A stretch of DNA of 64,000 nucleotides, taken from Rutpela maculata (Eukaryota; Arthropoda; Insecta; Coleoptera; Cerambycidae). The notes under the pieces were generated by a model. It ran no database searches and had not been told where the DNA came from. It saw nothing but the letters and a program-made list of their open reading frames with translations. The stretch lies in assembly GCA_936432065.2 (NCBI GenBank), contig OW386292.2:13236918-13300917 (forward strand), read 5' to 3'. Both the position numbers and the translations under genes were made by a program. Shown here one piece after another: positions 45,831 to 57,895 of the stretch. Numbering within the stretch: the first letter of the stretch is position 1; the number at the start of each line of letters is the position of its first letter.

Positions 45831-46893
45831 CACTTCTGTGCAATAAAATTCCGTACACTTGAAAAATCAAGTAATCCAGTTTTTACTAATATTAAGTGAT
45901 GTGAATCAGTCTTTTTGGAATATAGAATTTTTTATTATCATATAGGTTATAAAAAAATGACATTGATTGTGAAATGTCATAAAAATAAGGTATTTGGAAA
46001 AATGTTGATAATTTAATGATTTCGATTTATAACAAATGTAAAAATTGAGTAGTTATCCTGGCAGTATGAATAGGGCAGTTTATCTTGTTGATAAATGAAT
46101 GTGTTGTTAGGATATAATTGCTCCACCGAAGGAAGCATAACGTTTTCCAAAATATCCCTATAAACTTGTCTATTAAATCTGCCATTACCCATGATACGTC
46201 ACGCTGCACCAGAGCCATACACGCTTATCCATGGACAAACATTAACAGAAACTCGCCCGGACCTGTTCCGCGGAGACACGTAGCGTTCGTGAAACCTGAT
46301 GGTATTTGCAGGACGGTACACCCGAATATGTCCGTCATTACAAGACTGAAAAACTTTTTCATCGGTAAACACAACATTGTTCCAAAACTCCAACGGGTGA
46401 TTGACATAATTTAAACAAAACAGAATGCGGGCTTGCTTATGTTCTTCTATTAATAAGATCTTCTTGACACTTACACAGTTTTTTAATTCCGATTTTCCTA
46501 TCCTTCGGCTAGCTGTTGACCTCGATGCTGGAAAATTTGTCATGGACATAGCGTCTACTGGTGTTTGAAACGGATTTTCCCTCAAATAGCCAAGGAGCGC
46601 TTCATCTTGAGCGAGATTTGAACTTCTCTATCGGCCTGAACCGTCTTTTCTCTTTATGATAACCTTCCTCCTCCCACCTTTTCTTCACACTTAAAACGGT
46701 ACTTTTATTTAAGTGATAATAGTTAGCAACTGCTCTGATAGACCATCCCTCTTCAATTTTAGAGAGAATTAAAATTTTTTCATGTTCAGTTAATTTCGGC
46801 ATTTCGAAAATACGACACTGACACTGATAAATTAATAAAGAATGATTTAATATAGCGAAAAATAGGTGTACGGGATTTTATTGCGCAGAAGTG
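45831..46893 (-). mobile_element. Tc1-like element, 1.06 kb
   Basis: Inverted ends CACTTCTGTGCAATAAAAT and ATTTTATTGCGCAGAAGTG (~30 bp with two or three mismatches) between TA dinucleotides (45829-45830 and 46894-46895). It sits just downstream of a LINE tail. One transposase pseudogene on the minus strand. Confidence 0.9.
46030..46802 (-). pseudogene. Tc1-like transposase (broken)
   Basis: Starts MPKLTEHEKILILSKIEEGW at 46802, a helix-turn-helix with VANYYHLNKSTVLSVKKRW. After a frame break it runs to VVFTDEKVFQSCNDGHIRVY (46310-46370; first catalytic Asp), RSGRVSVNVCPWISVYGSGA, then DILENVMLPS and YQQD followed by CPIHTAR in another frame (second Asp; 46060-46110). The third acidic residue is not visible; the frame ends near 46030. 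Two or three frameshifts make it inactive. Confidence 0.9.
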
Positions 46894-47048
46894 TACATAT
46901 AAACACATATGCGAAAATAAAATATAGATAAAAATAGATAATAGTAATAGTTATTTACGTATTTAGGAATTTTTTATCACGACATGAAATTTAGTTGCCG
47001 CAGATTCTAGGCAAATAAACCACATGAGTGATAAAGAAATTTTAGTGC

Positions 47049-47331
47049 AAGGGCGGATCTGGACCTTGAGCTTGGGGGGGGGGGGGGCGCGTGCTAAATT
47101 TTATTTAACAAAAATGTTTTTTCTCGACAATTAAAATTGATGAGCGGGGGGGAGAAAATCACAAAAAAAATTATTTATAAACACAACTAAATAGAATATA
47201 TATTTAAAAATATATAATAAAATAATAAAAATTATGAAATTTTAAAACAAAAGTTGGTGGTTTACAGAATCTTGGGGGGGGGGGGGGTAATTACCACGTT
47301 ACCCCCCCCCTAAATCCGCGCTTGTTTTTAG
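47049..47331. mobile_element. ~280-bp hAT-like MITE with poly-G tracts
   Basis: Ends CAAGGGCGGATCTGG and ATCCGCGCTTG are inverted. TTTTAGTG occurs just outside both ends (about 47040-47048 and 47331-47338), consistent with an 8-bp duplication. Inside are runs of 14-15 G near 47077 and 47276 and a C run near 47304; G-run lengths are unreliable. Confidence 0.65.
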
Positions 47332-47339
47332 TGCATAGG

Positions 47340-49188
47340 TGCATATTATTTTTTTTAATCCAGAAATTGTGAAATTAAGATTAATCAACTATATTTTTTA
47401 AATAATTCTGTCAAATCGGAAACAAAATTAAAAAGTTATAAAGGGCGTCTTCATTTTAAGTGAGTCACACTATATATTTAATGAAATGTATAGATTTCAA
47501 CAAAATATTACGTTAGTATATACGTCGAGTGTTGTAAAATAAAGGTTGTTTTGTGACTGTGATTTATTAACAGACCACGGTAAACCGCGTTGATAGAAAT
47601 ATTCAAGGTACCTAATACTCTTTTTTTTTAATTATCTATTTTGGCTGGCGAATATCTCGTAAACTATAATACATAGGAAGAAAATGAATATAGACATTCT
47701 TGTAGGAAATTTAATTATGTTTTATTTTGTATAGATTACCTTTTTCCATACATAGTTTCCGAGATATTAGCGAAAAACCAAAAAATGGGACCTTTAAAGT
47801 GCCCCCCTCCCCCTCCCGCTCACTACCTAGGAGTGGGGACTTTTGATATGTTCATCTCCAAACTGGTCCAATACTGGAGCGGATCTGGTGAGAAAAAGAG
47901 GAGTTTTGAAACCAACTTTTTTAAAAAAATTTTTTTTGACAATTCAGTTACACGTGTTCTCTTTTATCACGTTATCAACTTAGTTCAGCTTAATCACACG
48001 GAGTGGCGGAGGAATTCGCATTTAAAATTCGCAAAAACACGTTTTTCCACGATAACTTTGTTATTATTGACCTGACGAAAAAAAAGTAAAATTAAATATT
48101 GAAGATCTCGCGGAAACGCATAATCTGGTAAATTTTTTTTCAAATCGGACGGTAACTTTTCGTGAAAAATTTTTTTGAAAATACTCGTTTTTTTTGCCCT
48201 AACACTAATACACAAAAAAGTAATTCCTTAATTTTTTAGGTGAAATAGATAAGAATTGATGGAGCCAGAGGATTGGGGTGGTGGGCCAATTAGGGGAGGG
48301 GGGGGAGGTAGGGAAAGGAAAATTATTCAACCACTTCGAACTTTTTTCCCTGTCGTGCGATTTTCAAAAACCAAAATGGAATTTGTTCGTTATTACGTCT
48401 AATATTTGACTGAATAATTTTTAAAATTTTTTTCAAATAAACAAACTTGTGGGAGGGGAAAAACCTTTTGCATTTTTTTTTAAATGCGTTTTTGAGTACG
48501 AAGGAAAGGGCTCAGAAAATAATTTTTTTTACAGGTAAGTGAGATTTTTTTTTATTTTTAATTAAAAAAAAATTATCGCAATCCAAGCAATAGAAAGGGA
48601 GGGAGGGGGCATAATGCGTTTGCGGGAATAAAGGGTTAAGGACAGGGATAGGGATTTCGAAGCTTAACATTCGGATATATAAATCTTTTTTCCATCTTAA
48701 TATTTTATCAGTCTACCTTCCAACAAATATTAAACTTATTATAAATAATTATTTAACACCGTCACGAGCTTTCGGGACGCATTTCTGTAGTTTTATGTGT
48801 GTAGTGGATATATATAACAATTATTTTTCCGCTTAACTCGCTCTAACTCAAAAACGGCACAATGGATTACTCTCAAATTTGTATCGTGTTATCAATATAT
48901 ATTTGTTAATAAAATGTGTTAATATGTAGGTCAAATTTAGTGTAGAAAACATTTTTTTTTTCTAAGGCTATGTCGAAAATTTGCATTCTCAAATGTAACA
49001 TGCGAGAAACTTTTTTATCTTTCGAAATAGATACCAAGTGTATCGAGAAGTAACGAAGATAAAAGATGGACGTAACTTTTTTATTTGAAACTTTTTTTTC
49101 TAGAATCAGCAGTTTTCGAGAAAATTGCAAATGAGTGATTGGGAGATGGAACTTAGGTGGGCTCAAGCTACAAATTCCCCAAAATCTA
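47340..49188. other. Non-coding, element-like sequence without recognised genes
   Basis: Contains ATATCTCGTAAACTAT (47653) and GAGATATTAGCG (47763), words shared by many non-coding elements in this window, plus GGGGGG-rich stretches (48295-48310). No ends or genes defined. Confidence 0.4.
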
Positions 49189-49602
49189 CAGGGTGTCCGT
49201 AAAATGAGGTCCAACTTCGACCTCCATTAAATCGCTTATTTCAAATGGAACATACTATATTTTATACTATTCCCTCTTCTATTATCTTTCATATCGACAA
49301 TAATGTGGCATGAGAATATAGTCATTTACAGTAATTTTCCAAAAGAATCACAGTAGGTTCATTAAAGTTGCTTAAAGTTCGTCAGGGATGGTAAATAGTT
49401 CGATTTATTTATGTTTTCTACTCTGTCTCTGGAGAAAGAAATTAAATGTGCAGAAAATACATGTATTATATCAAAATCATTTCCTACTGGGAGAAAATCA
49501 TGCAACTTCCCCATTGAATAACCACATATACGATAATTTTGACTGGAAATAACCTCCCATATTGCCTCACTTAGTTTGGTCCTCCACTTTTGAGACACCT
49601 TG
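49189..49602. mobile_element. 414-bp mariner MITE
   Basis: CAGGGTGTCCGTAAAATGAG and CTTTTGAGACACCTTG are imperfect inverted ends flanked by TA (49187-49188 and 49603-49604). No transposase motif on either strand. Confidence 0.7.
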
Positions 49603-50321
49603 TATAAATTAACTAAATAAATTAAGTAATTTTTTCCTACTCGTGTACTTTTTTGTCTCTATTCAATAATCTATTGGCTTTCCCGTTTCTTCATTTTTTA
49701 GTCTCATCAGCATCGAAGCACATTTTAGCAAGTCTCTCTCTCGTTTCATAGATTGCTTTTTTATCAGTTTGGTTTATTATACTACGCAGAACCATCTATT
49801 TGAACATAACCTCACATTCTTCAAACTTCGTAGTTTTGTAGGACATTTAATTAAAATAAGCCTAGTTTTTTCACATTAATGGCCCTTTTTTAGAGCATAT
49901 CGAACGAATATAAATTATAAAATCTTTATACCCACATTGTGATTATATTGATTTAATTTTTTAGTTAATCAAGGTTTCGCTTACTGACATGCCAAAACAT
50001 ACAAGTGAAATCTAAATTTTTTGGTCATGGTTTTTGCAGTTTTTTCCCTTCTAGGGCGCGGCCAGCATGTATCAAAAGTTTTAAATTAGGAGCGTTTTTT
50101 ACGTTTGACATATCCTTTTACTTTTTTTGTTTACCCACTAAACCGTGCATAATCGAATATTACATATTTATGTTACTAATACGTTCTTAGATCTATGCCG
50201 TCTTTTTGTACGTATTACGTAGGTTGACATGGTTTTTGTGGAATTACCCAGCTGGTAATTACATTACAAATATTTAATTATATTTTTTTTAATTCCAGAT
50301 TGTTCACTTGCACTTATATAG

Positions 50322-50387
50322 TGCCCAAAGGCAGATTGGTACCACGACGTCGAATTATATCCAGTTGACATGAAATATTCTACACAG
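50322..50387 (+). other. Candidate single exon (weak)
   Basis: A pyrimidine-rich tract and AG precede a 22-codon open stretch (CPKADWYHDVELYPVDMKYS) that ends in CAG followed by GTAAGA, a strong donor. An alternative acceptor at 50298 would include a stop in this frame. No neighbouring exon was found. It could be part of a host gene with long introns or chance. Confidence 0.2.
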
Positions 50388-50514
50388 GTAAGATTTCGTA
50401 CACATAAAATTAAATTACGATTTTAAAAAACCCCGGCACAAAAACATTGACTAAATGACTAAAAAATAAATATAAACAAAACTTTAAAACGTGTGAAATG
50501 ATCTGAACTGAAAT

Positions 50515-51180
50515 GAACTTTTACATTTCCCCCTACTTTTACAAATTTTCGAATTTTGGAGTGGCCATATCTCGAACAATATGCATTTTTCGAAAAAATT
50601 CACGAGAGTAAAAACATCTTATTTTGGGCCAGGAAAGGTAAATATTTTTTTTTTCATTTTTGGGGCCAATTTTCGAGATTTTAGACCCCCTCCCTCCCCA
50701 TTTTGTCACGCTCCAAAAAAAATTACGTCACGCTTATAGAGACTCCCCCTTATGTTTTTTTCGACTCCGTTATTTATTATTCACGATATATTTTTCACCT
50801 CATGGGGGGGTGCTAGTGGAAATCAGAAAAAAAAAATTAAAATATTTTTCTTTTCTTGATTCATTTACCATTCGTTGCGTCACACTGAGTCAGACCCCCC
50901 CCCCCTTATCACACTTAGTCGCGTAATTACGAACCCCCTCCCCCCCGGAGCGTGACGTCATTTATGGATGGCCCCTTTGACCTAATTCTACAAATTACGT
51001 GATAAAAAAAATCATTTCCTATTCTAATATTTTTTTCAACTTTTTTATTAACGTCATCACAAGCACATTTCATAAGGTTTCATCAAAATCCATTCATTAG
51101 CACTCACATTGGAGGTTAAACCCCCCGTTGACTGGACTATATCCTAGAAATTATTCTTTAGAGTCATACACATTTTCGAG
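50515..51180 (-). repeat. Non-coding repeat shared with 63040-63345
   Basis: ATGGATTTTGATGAAA, AATGACGTTRATAAAAAA and TTAGAATAGGAAATGAT (minus strand) and the CGAGATATGGCCACTC box recur in the same order at 63040-63345. The copy here also has C-rich stretches at 50896-50946. Confidence 0.7.
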
Positions 51181-51258
51181 AAATTTGCGGTCCTGTTTCA
51201 ACGTAATGGTCTCACCTAGAGAAGTTCTTAAAAACAATGGAAAATGTAATATGTATAT

Positions 51259-53758
51259 TAAGGTGCATCGATTTTCTTTTTTTTTTATCTAATCCAAAAT
51301 GGCGGGCGCCCGAAAGTTGTGTGATAGGGTTGTAAATAATACGTTAAAATTTCAAATTAAAATATTAACCCTCAGGGGTAGCGGGTTGCGGTCAAAGGTA
51401 AACATTTTTGATATTCTATATATTCAAAATGGCCGATGCGCAAAAGTTGTGTTTTGGGGTTATAAGCAACAGGTAGACATTTTAATGAAAAATATTTAGG
51501 TTTAAGGGTAGCCGGTGAGGGTTAAAAGTCCAATTTTTTTATTTTGTGCATATCTAAAATGGCGGGCTCGGAAAAGTTTGGTCTTGGGGTTGAAATTGGC
51601 TGGTAAAAATTTTAAACCAAAATATTAAGACTCGAGGGTAGGGGTTAGCATCAAAGACCAAAAAGATAGTACTTACCATTACAAATATTATCGATACTTA
51701 TCAATTAGTAATATTTTTAAACTATGTTTAATTACGATATTAAATTTAAATTACTTATTACTACCTACGTATTTGTTATCTAATGTACGTATGCCCATAA
51801 TACAGCATGCGCTGTGTTCTGCATACATGAAAGCTCGGTGAACAGTGAACACTGTCAGTTTTAGCTGAAACTTTAGATAGATGCGGTATTTCCGATAGAG
51901 CTGGAGCACTGATTGCTTCTTCAGTATTCCAAGATTTTGGTTTAATTATTGAATCTAACACAACGCATGTAATTGATAAAAACAAAATTAGAAGAGCTAT
52001 AAGCAAGAAGAGAGGTGAATTATCATCATGTACGCCAATATCATTACGTGGACTTTATTTCGATGGGCGTAAACACAAGGCCATGAAATTAATATATAAC
52101 CGTCGAAAGATAACAACCGAAGAACATATAGTGTTAATTGGAGAGCCCGGATCATCATATTTGGACATGTCACACCTTCTACAGGTTCAGCTGTAAACAT
52201 CATTAACGCCATTATCAGTTATTTTGAAAACTCTCGAATCCCAACTAACACCTTAAAAGTCGTCGGATGTGATGGAACGGCTACAAATACTGGGCCTAAA
52301 GGTGGCGTTATAGATCTACTTGAAAAACATTTTAAGAGACCACTTCAATGGTTCATTTGCCAACTGCATGCAAATGAACTTCCACTAAAAGGCACTTGAT
52401 CGAACATATTGACGGAACTGTATTTCAGGATTTTCAGGCATAATAGGAAAGTCGTTAGTCAAATGCGAGCAGATGCCAGTAGCTGCATTTAAGATTATTA
52501 AATCCGAAATTTCTATAGTTAAGGTGAAAGATCTTAACACATATCAGTTATATTTTTATGAAATATACCAAGCAGTAATAACGGGATATGTTTCTACTAA
52601 TCTTTCAAAACGAGAACCTGGCAAAGTAGTCCACTCGCGATGGCTGACGACAGCAAATAGAATACTTCGCTTATATGTTGCTCTGCAGATTTGGTTATAT
52701 CAGCAACGTATGTTGTCAAAGTGTATGCGCCAATATGGTTCAAAATAGCAGCACATCCATCATGTCTGCAAGTGCTTCAAATGTATGGAAGACCATACAA
52801 TTATCCAGATATTTATCAGAAGAGTTGAACGGAGTAGGTAGTTGATCCCGTCGTAATACGAAATGGATATTTTGCACACCCTGAGAACATACTACTGGGA
52901 ATGCTGGGCGACGAAAACCGGTGTATTAGGGAGTTGGCCGTTTGCAGAATATTAAAAGCTAGAAAAGGCAACAATACCGACTTAAGCTTCCTCCATTGAA
53001 ACTAAATGCTACAAATTAGTATGAGATGATTGATTGGCAAGAATGTGAATATGATGAGCCACCATTAACAGTTGATTTATTCGAAGAGGACCTTAATCAA
53101 ATCATAAATAATCCTGAATTGTCTGATAATTGAAATAAAGAAATTTCCTAATCACACACAAGCTGTGAAAAGGGCAGTAAAGCTTGTAACTGAAGCTTCA
53201 GCGCTGGATGAATTAATTAGAACAACGATTAGATCCTGTGACAAAATTCCCAAATTCAACACAAGCAAGTTTTACCATAATGTTTATAGTATTTTTATTT
53301 TTACTTTTTATTCTTTAATAAAATCAAGTTTATTTTCACATAAGTACCTTTGTTATCAAACTTCCAATAAAGAAATTAAAGTAAAAATAAAGTTTATTGT
53401 TTCACACTATGATGATAAAACAAATAATTTCCCTTTAAAAAAATGGGACCTTTGAGCTTGTAGGGAATAGAAATGGATCCGATGTAGAACAAAGAAAATA
53501 TCAAATTGACTTTTAACCCTAACCCGCTACCCTTAAAGTTTTTACCTCTTATATATGACTGTAAAGCACAACTTTTTCACACCCGCCATTTTGAATATAT
53601 AGAATATCAAAAATGTTTACTTTTGACCCCAACCCGCTACCTCTAAGGGTTCATATTTTAATTTGAAATTTTAACGTATTATTTACAACTCTATTACACA
53701 ACTTTTGGGCCCCCGAAATTTTAGATTAGGTAAAAAAATAGAAAATCGATGCACCCTA
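51259..53758 (+). mobile_element. 2.5-kb DNA transposon, TARGGTGCATCG ends, 8-bp TSD
   Basis: Inverted ends TAAGGTGCATCGATTTTC and GAAAATCGATGCACCCTA, with similarity extending ~250 bp, are flanked by ATGTATAT (51251-51258 and 53759-53766). Arms contain spaced AAAATGGCGG-type boxes. One plus-strand pseudogene inside. The 8-bp duplication and TA(A/G)GG start are hAT-like, but the protein does not look like a standard hAT transposase, so I leave it unclassified. Confidence 0.75.
51855..53135 (+). pseudogene. Transposase-like protein of the HSRWLTTANRxLRLYV family (broken)
   Basis: Nearly full length in three or four frames. LAETLDRCGISDRAGALIAS and IRRAISKKRGELSS lead to LYFDGRKHKA and TTEEHIVLIGEPGSSYL (51855-52165). 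Then follow GHVTPSTGSAVNIINAIISY, VVGCDGTATNTGPKGGVIDL and LQWFICQLHANELPL (52161-52395). Next are VHSRWLTTANRILRLYVALQ (52630-52690), IWFKIAAHP, and AHPENILLGMLGDENRCI (52880-52930). I recall this family as an abundant uncharacterised protein in insect genomes; conserved Asp and Glu residues suggest a DDE-type enzyme, which is inference. Stops and frameshifts show it is dead. Confidence 0.75.
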
Positions 53759-53766
53759 ATGTATAT

Positions 53767-54823
53767 ATATGCCCTATAGATAGATATATGACAAATGAAG
53801 ATCCTGATATGTACTTCTCTATTATTGTTGCTATTTTAGATTAAGGTTCTTTATGAAGTTAATTTATTTTTAACAATTATTTAAAAAAAAAAGGTTTACT
53901 TAAAACAAAAAAAATGGTGATTTTTGTAATTACCATTGTATAATCTCGCATTCTGTTGATCTGAGCCACAAAAAGAAACTGTCTCGCCACGATATGATCC
54001 GATTTTTCACTATCTCTGCAAGTGTCAAGATATAACATTTCAAACACGTGTCCGTATCTCACTATAAATGATAATAACCTCAAACGATGACGCTTCAGCA
54101 GGGCGGCGATCGTTTGATAACATAAAAAACTATCATATTACATTTATGTGTATGCGCTAAAGGAAATACATAGATTTGTACCCTATTGTGTGAATTAGGG
54201 TGAGACAAAGTGTCGTTAGGGTGCTAAGACATTTATTTTTATTACGCTTGATCGGGTATGAACATAAATATGTTTCATGTTACAATTTGTATACTAATAT
54301 AAATCAGTAGCAATATCATTTTTTAAAAATAAACTTAAAAGCGGGTCCTAGTGCATAAGCTTCGTAATAATCTTATTTTCAAGAGTCAGTGGCTCTGAGG
54401 GTTAGAATTTTCGCTAGAGTATGAAGGTTTTAGTGGTGTTTTTAACATATTATGGAGACGGTAACAATGGACTCGCCACTCGCCCGCGATTGAGTGAGAC
54501 AACTCGGCTAGTCGCCTATATCTTTCCTGAGTTCGAGATGCAGTTGCGGCAGATAGCAATGTCGCAAGGGCTGGTTGTTGTGCTATTGTTTATGCGTGCG
54601 TGTCCTGGTTGAGTGGTAGAATGGCTAAGAAAATTGCTTAACTCCGTCATGACTGTAATATTAATAGGGGGATAAAATAAAATAAATCTGCAATATCTAA
54701 AATTTCGATATGAGATCTCGATATCTGTCAGACATACGTCGATTTGTACTTTGATAGATATTTATTTTGGTCAGGACTTTGCAGAAAACCGAAACTCAGG
54801 ATACTTTTATTTTTCTTATTGCC
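53767..54823. other. No recognised gene
   Basis: A 63-codon frame at 54421-54612 has no motif. Otherwise AT-rich. Confidence 0.4.
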
Positions 54824-54831
54824 CTATACAG

Positions 54832-57235
54832 TAGGGTGGGTCGAAAAACATGAAAATTTCAATTTGCAAATGATATAGTTCATAATTTGTTGCTATGTAT
54901 CTAAAACTAATTCGGCAAAATTTTTAGCTAAATCGGTTAATATCAATTTTTTAACATTTTTCAAATTGACGTTTGAAATGTTTTTGTGACTCTTTAGTCT
55001 ATTGTCCATGTACTGTAGAAAGGAACTAAAACGTTAAAGGGTTTTTATTGTTTTTTATGTTCAATTGACCCCAAGATATGAAAAAACCGCGGAGTGCTAC
55101 CATTTAAAGTGGTGCGTTTTTGAGATCGAAGTAAAAAGGTCCACTTCTCATATTTTTTTTGCTCGAAAACTATGAATTTTTTCTATAAACACGTCAATAG
55201 AAAAGTGTGTAGAGATTTAAATTTCCAATCGAAATGGCACCTTCAGAAGCCAGAAATTTTTTTTTACAAAAATACGCCCAAAAAACAAAAAAAAAACGAA
55301 AAAATGCAATTTTTTATTTATTTTTTTATTTTAGCCTGTAACTATTTTTCGGGTACATTTAGGCATAGACATTGCTGCACAACAAAAAAAGTTAGCGTTT
55401 TACCCGTTAAAATGAGATTTTGTAAACAGTTTTACGATTAATAGTGACCGAGATATAGCGTTTCAAAGTTTGCAACTTTTAACTTTTTTTGCTAATTTTT
55501 ACTATTTTTTTTCAAATTTCGTCCTGTAACTTTTTTCTGAGTGAATTTAGGTGTAGACATTATTATACTAAAGTGAAAGCTGACTTTACGTCCGTTGAAA
55601 TGGTGGCTGCTAAAAGTCTCTACGACAAATAAAAACCTAGATCAGCGTTTCGAAGAGTGTTACTTTTATTAACTTTCTTCCAATTTTTACGTTCTTTTTT
55701 AAATTTCGGCCTATAACTTATTTGTCAAATATAGATATTGCTACATGGAATGTACTCGCAGCATTCTTGTTTAAATGGTCTGCAATAGAAGTTTATGTGA
55801 TCAATAGTAACCAAGATACAGTCTAGATATAGTAGATTATTGTACTTAAAAAATAACTTTTTACAATTTTCCACTTCTGAACTTTATTATATCACGTGTT
55901 TTTTTTTGTTCAAACAACTTAGATTAATAACTTACATTATGAAATTATTCAAATGCTGGATTTAACATATTTTCTGCGGCCGGAAATACGAAAAATGAAT
56001 AAGGATAATAAGGAGAAAAACCAATACTTTAAGATGGGTTAAACTTCTATTCCAGACCATTTAAACAAAAATGCAGCGAGGTCATTCATTGTAGCAATAT
56101 CTGTACTTAAAGCATTTGACAAATAAGTTATAGGCCGAAATTTAAAAAATAACGTAAAAAATTGGAAGAAAGTTAATAAAAGTAACACTCTTCGAAACGC
56201 TGTATCTAGGTTTCTATTTGTCGTAGAGACTTTTACCAGCCAACGGGCGTAATGTCAGCTTTCACTTTAATATAATAATATCTACACCTAAATTTACTCA
56301 GAAAAAAGTTACAGGACGAAATTTGAAAAAAAAAATAGTAAAAATTAGCAAAAAAAGTTAAAAGTTGCAAACTTTGAAACGCTATATCTCGGTCACTATT
56401 AATCGTAAAACTGTTTACAAAATCTCATTTTAACGTGTAAAACGCCAGCTTTTTTTGTTATGCAGCAATGTCTATGCCTAAATGTACCCGAAAAATAGTT
56501 ACAGGCTAAAATAAAAAAAAATAAAAAATTGCATTTTTTCGTTTTTTTTGTTTTGTTTTTTGGACGTATTTTTGTAAAAAAAAAATTTGACTTCTGAAGG
56601 TGCCATTTCGATTGGAAATTTAATTCTCTACATACTTTTCTATTGACGTGTTTATAGAAAAACTTCATAGTTTTCGAGCAAAAAAAATATGAAAAGTGGA
56701 CCTTTTTACTTCGATATCAAAAACGCACCACTTTAAATGGTAGCACTCCGCGGTTTTTTCATATCTTGGGGTCAATTGAACATAATAAACAATAAAAACC
56801 CTTTAACGTTTTAGTTCTTTTCAACTCTCTTTTTTTGTACATAGATAATAGCCTACTTGATTAATGCCTAAACGTGTGTGGCAAAATTTTCCGAATAAAA
56901 TATTTTTTACTTCCATGGAAATTAGAAAATTGTCACTAAAAAGTAGAATTTGATAAATATAAGGTTTCTTGTACAACATTCCTTATTTCCCTGGAACTGA
57001 AAAATATTTTATTCTGAAAACTTTTGCCACACACGTTTAGACATAAAAAAATTTCAAACGTCAATTTGAAAAACGTGAAAAATCGAAAAATCGGCATTTT
57101 CCTTCATTTTCAAGGTCATGGGGGGCCGGCTAGATATTAATCGATTTGGCTAAAAATTTAGCCGAATTAGTTTTAGATACATTATAAACTATATCATTTG
57201 CAAATTCAAATTTTTATGTTTTTCGGCCCACCCTA
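54832..57235. mobile_element. 2.4-kb foldback, TAGGGTGGG ends, perfect 8-bp TSD
   Basis: Termini TAGGGTGGGTCGAAAAACAT and the inverse, flanked by CTATACAG on both sides (54824-54831 and 57236-57243). Arms of ~1.1 kb mirror each other around 55.9-56.0 kb. TAGGG start and 8-bp duplication suggest hAT. Both arms carry a mirrored open frame (55172-55441 plus, 56399-56668 minus) that differs mainly by substitutions; I regard these as by-products of the inverted repeat. A hairpin MITE sits in the right arm. Confidence 0.85.
56868..57045. mobile_element. ~178-bp hairpin MITE in the right foldback arm
   Basis: CTAAACGTGTGTGGCAAAAT and its inverse bound ~178 bp. The left foldback arm lacks this segment at the corresponding place, so it inserted after the arms formed. 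Confidence 0.7.
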
Positions 57236-57240
57236 CTATA

Positions 57241-57585
57241 CAGAGTGGACCAAATTAGATGGGATTTGGGGTTTTCTCTAAAACTATGGGCAGATAGACA
57301 AAAAACAATATAGGTGCCCTGAGCTCGATTTTCGAGAAACAAACAAAGGCGCAAACCGCAATCGTCTATCTTTTTCGACTAGGGAGCTACAGAGCGTTTT
57401 GGAATATTGGAATTTCTGGATGACCTCTATATCTCAATACCAAGTGTCGAATCGAAAAGCGAGTAACACATTCTTAAGGCACTTTTTTGAGTAAAATTCG
57501 TTGCTGACAAGAAGAAAATTATGCATGCCTCAGTTTTCGAGATATAGGCATAACTTGTGTTTTGTTAAATGGAACACCCTATAAA
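57241..57585. mobile_element. Probable mariner MITE
   Basis: CAGAGTGGACCAAATTA after a TA on the left and TTAAATGGAACACCCTATA on the right are imperfect inverted ends. The foldback above inserted at its left tip. Contains GAGATATAGG near 57538. No gene. Confidence 0.5.
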
Positions 57586-57637
57586 TTATTTCATTATTCG
57601 ATTACAATTACATTAGCTATCCAACTATATATCATAT

Positions 57638-57882
57638 TGAGGATAATAACGCCTTATACCTCAAAAACACGTGTTTCGGAATTATTGTTCCTCATCAGCG
57701 TAGCGTAGCAACAACCTTCAATTATTGTTCCTATCTGTCCCTTCCAGATCCTCTTTGTTGCTACGCTACGCTGATGAGGAACAATAATTCCGAAACATGT
57801 GTCCGTAGCTGCTTCGTGTTTCCTTTTTGGGGTATAAGGCGTTATTTTCCTCACTATTTTTTTTGACCCTATTAATTCCTTT
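57638..57882. mobile_element. 245-bp insertion with inverted ribozyme arms, 13-bp TSD
   Basis: Flanked by CTATATATCATAT on both sides (57625-57637 and 57883-57895). The two halves are inverted copies: GATAATAACGCCTTATACC on the left and GGTATAAGGCGTTATTTTCC on the right, then GGAATTATTGTTCCTCATCA on the left mirrored around 57772-57791. Each half holds a hammerhead sequence. Such inverted terminal pieces with hammerheads are known from Penelope-like elements; the non-LTR-like 13-bp duplication is compatible. Confidence 0.75.
57765..57809 (+). ncRNA. Hammerhead ribozyme
   Basis: All core elements are in order. Stem I strand GCTACG (57765-57770) is followed by CTGATGA (57771-57777). Stem II is GGAA and TTCC around a CAATAA loop (57778-57791), then GAAA (57792-57795). 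Stem III is very short, CATGTG (57796-57801), and the cleavage site is GTC, after C57803. Stem I closes with CGTAGC (57804-57809), perfectly complementary to GCTACG. A short stem III is characteristic of retroelement hammerheads, which may act as dimers. It is predicted to cut the RNA of the element. The inverted copy on the minus strand (57665-57703) has the core but no pairing partner for stem I. Confidence 0.85.
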
Positions 57883-57895
57883 CTATATATCATAT

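Noticed and set aside
47077..47310. G- and C-runs as potential G-quadruplex structures
   Set aside because: They are homopolymer runs of uncertain length inside a MITE; no arrangement of separate G-tracts supports a specific structure.
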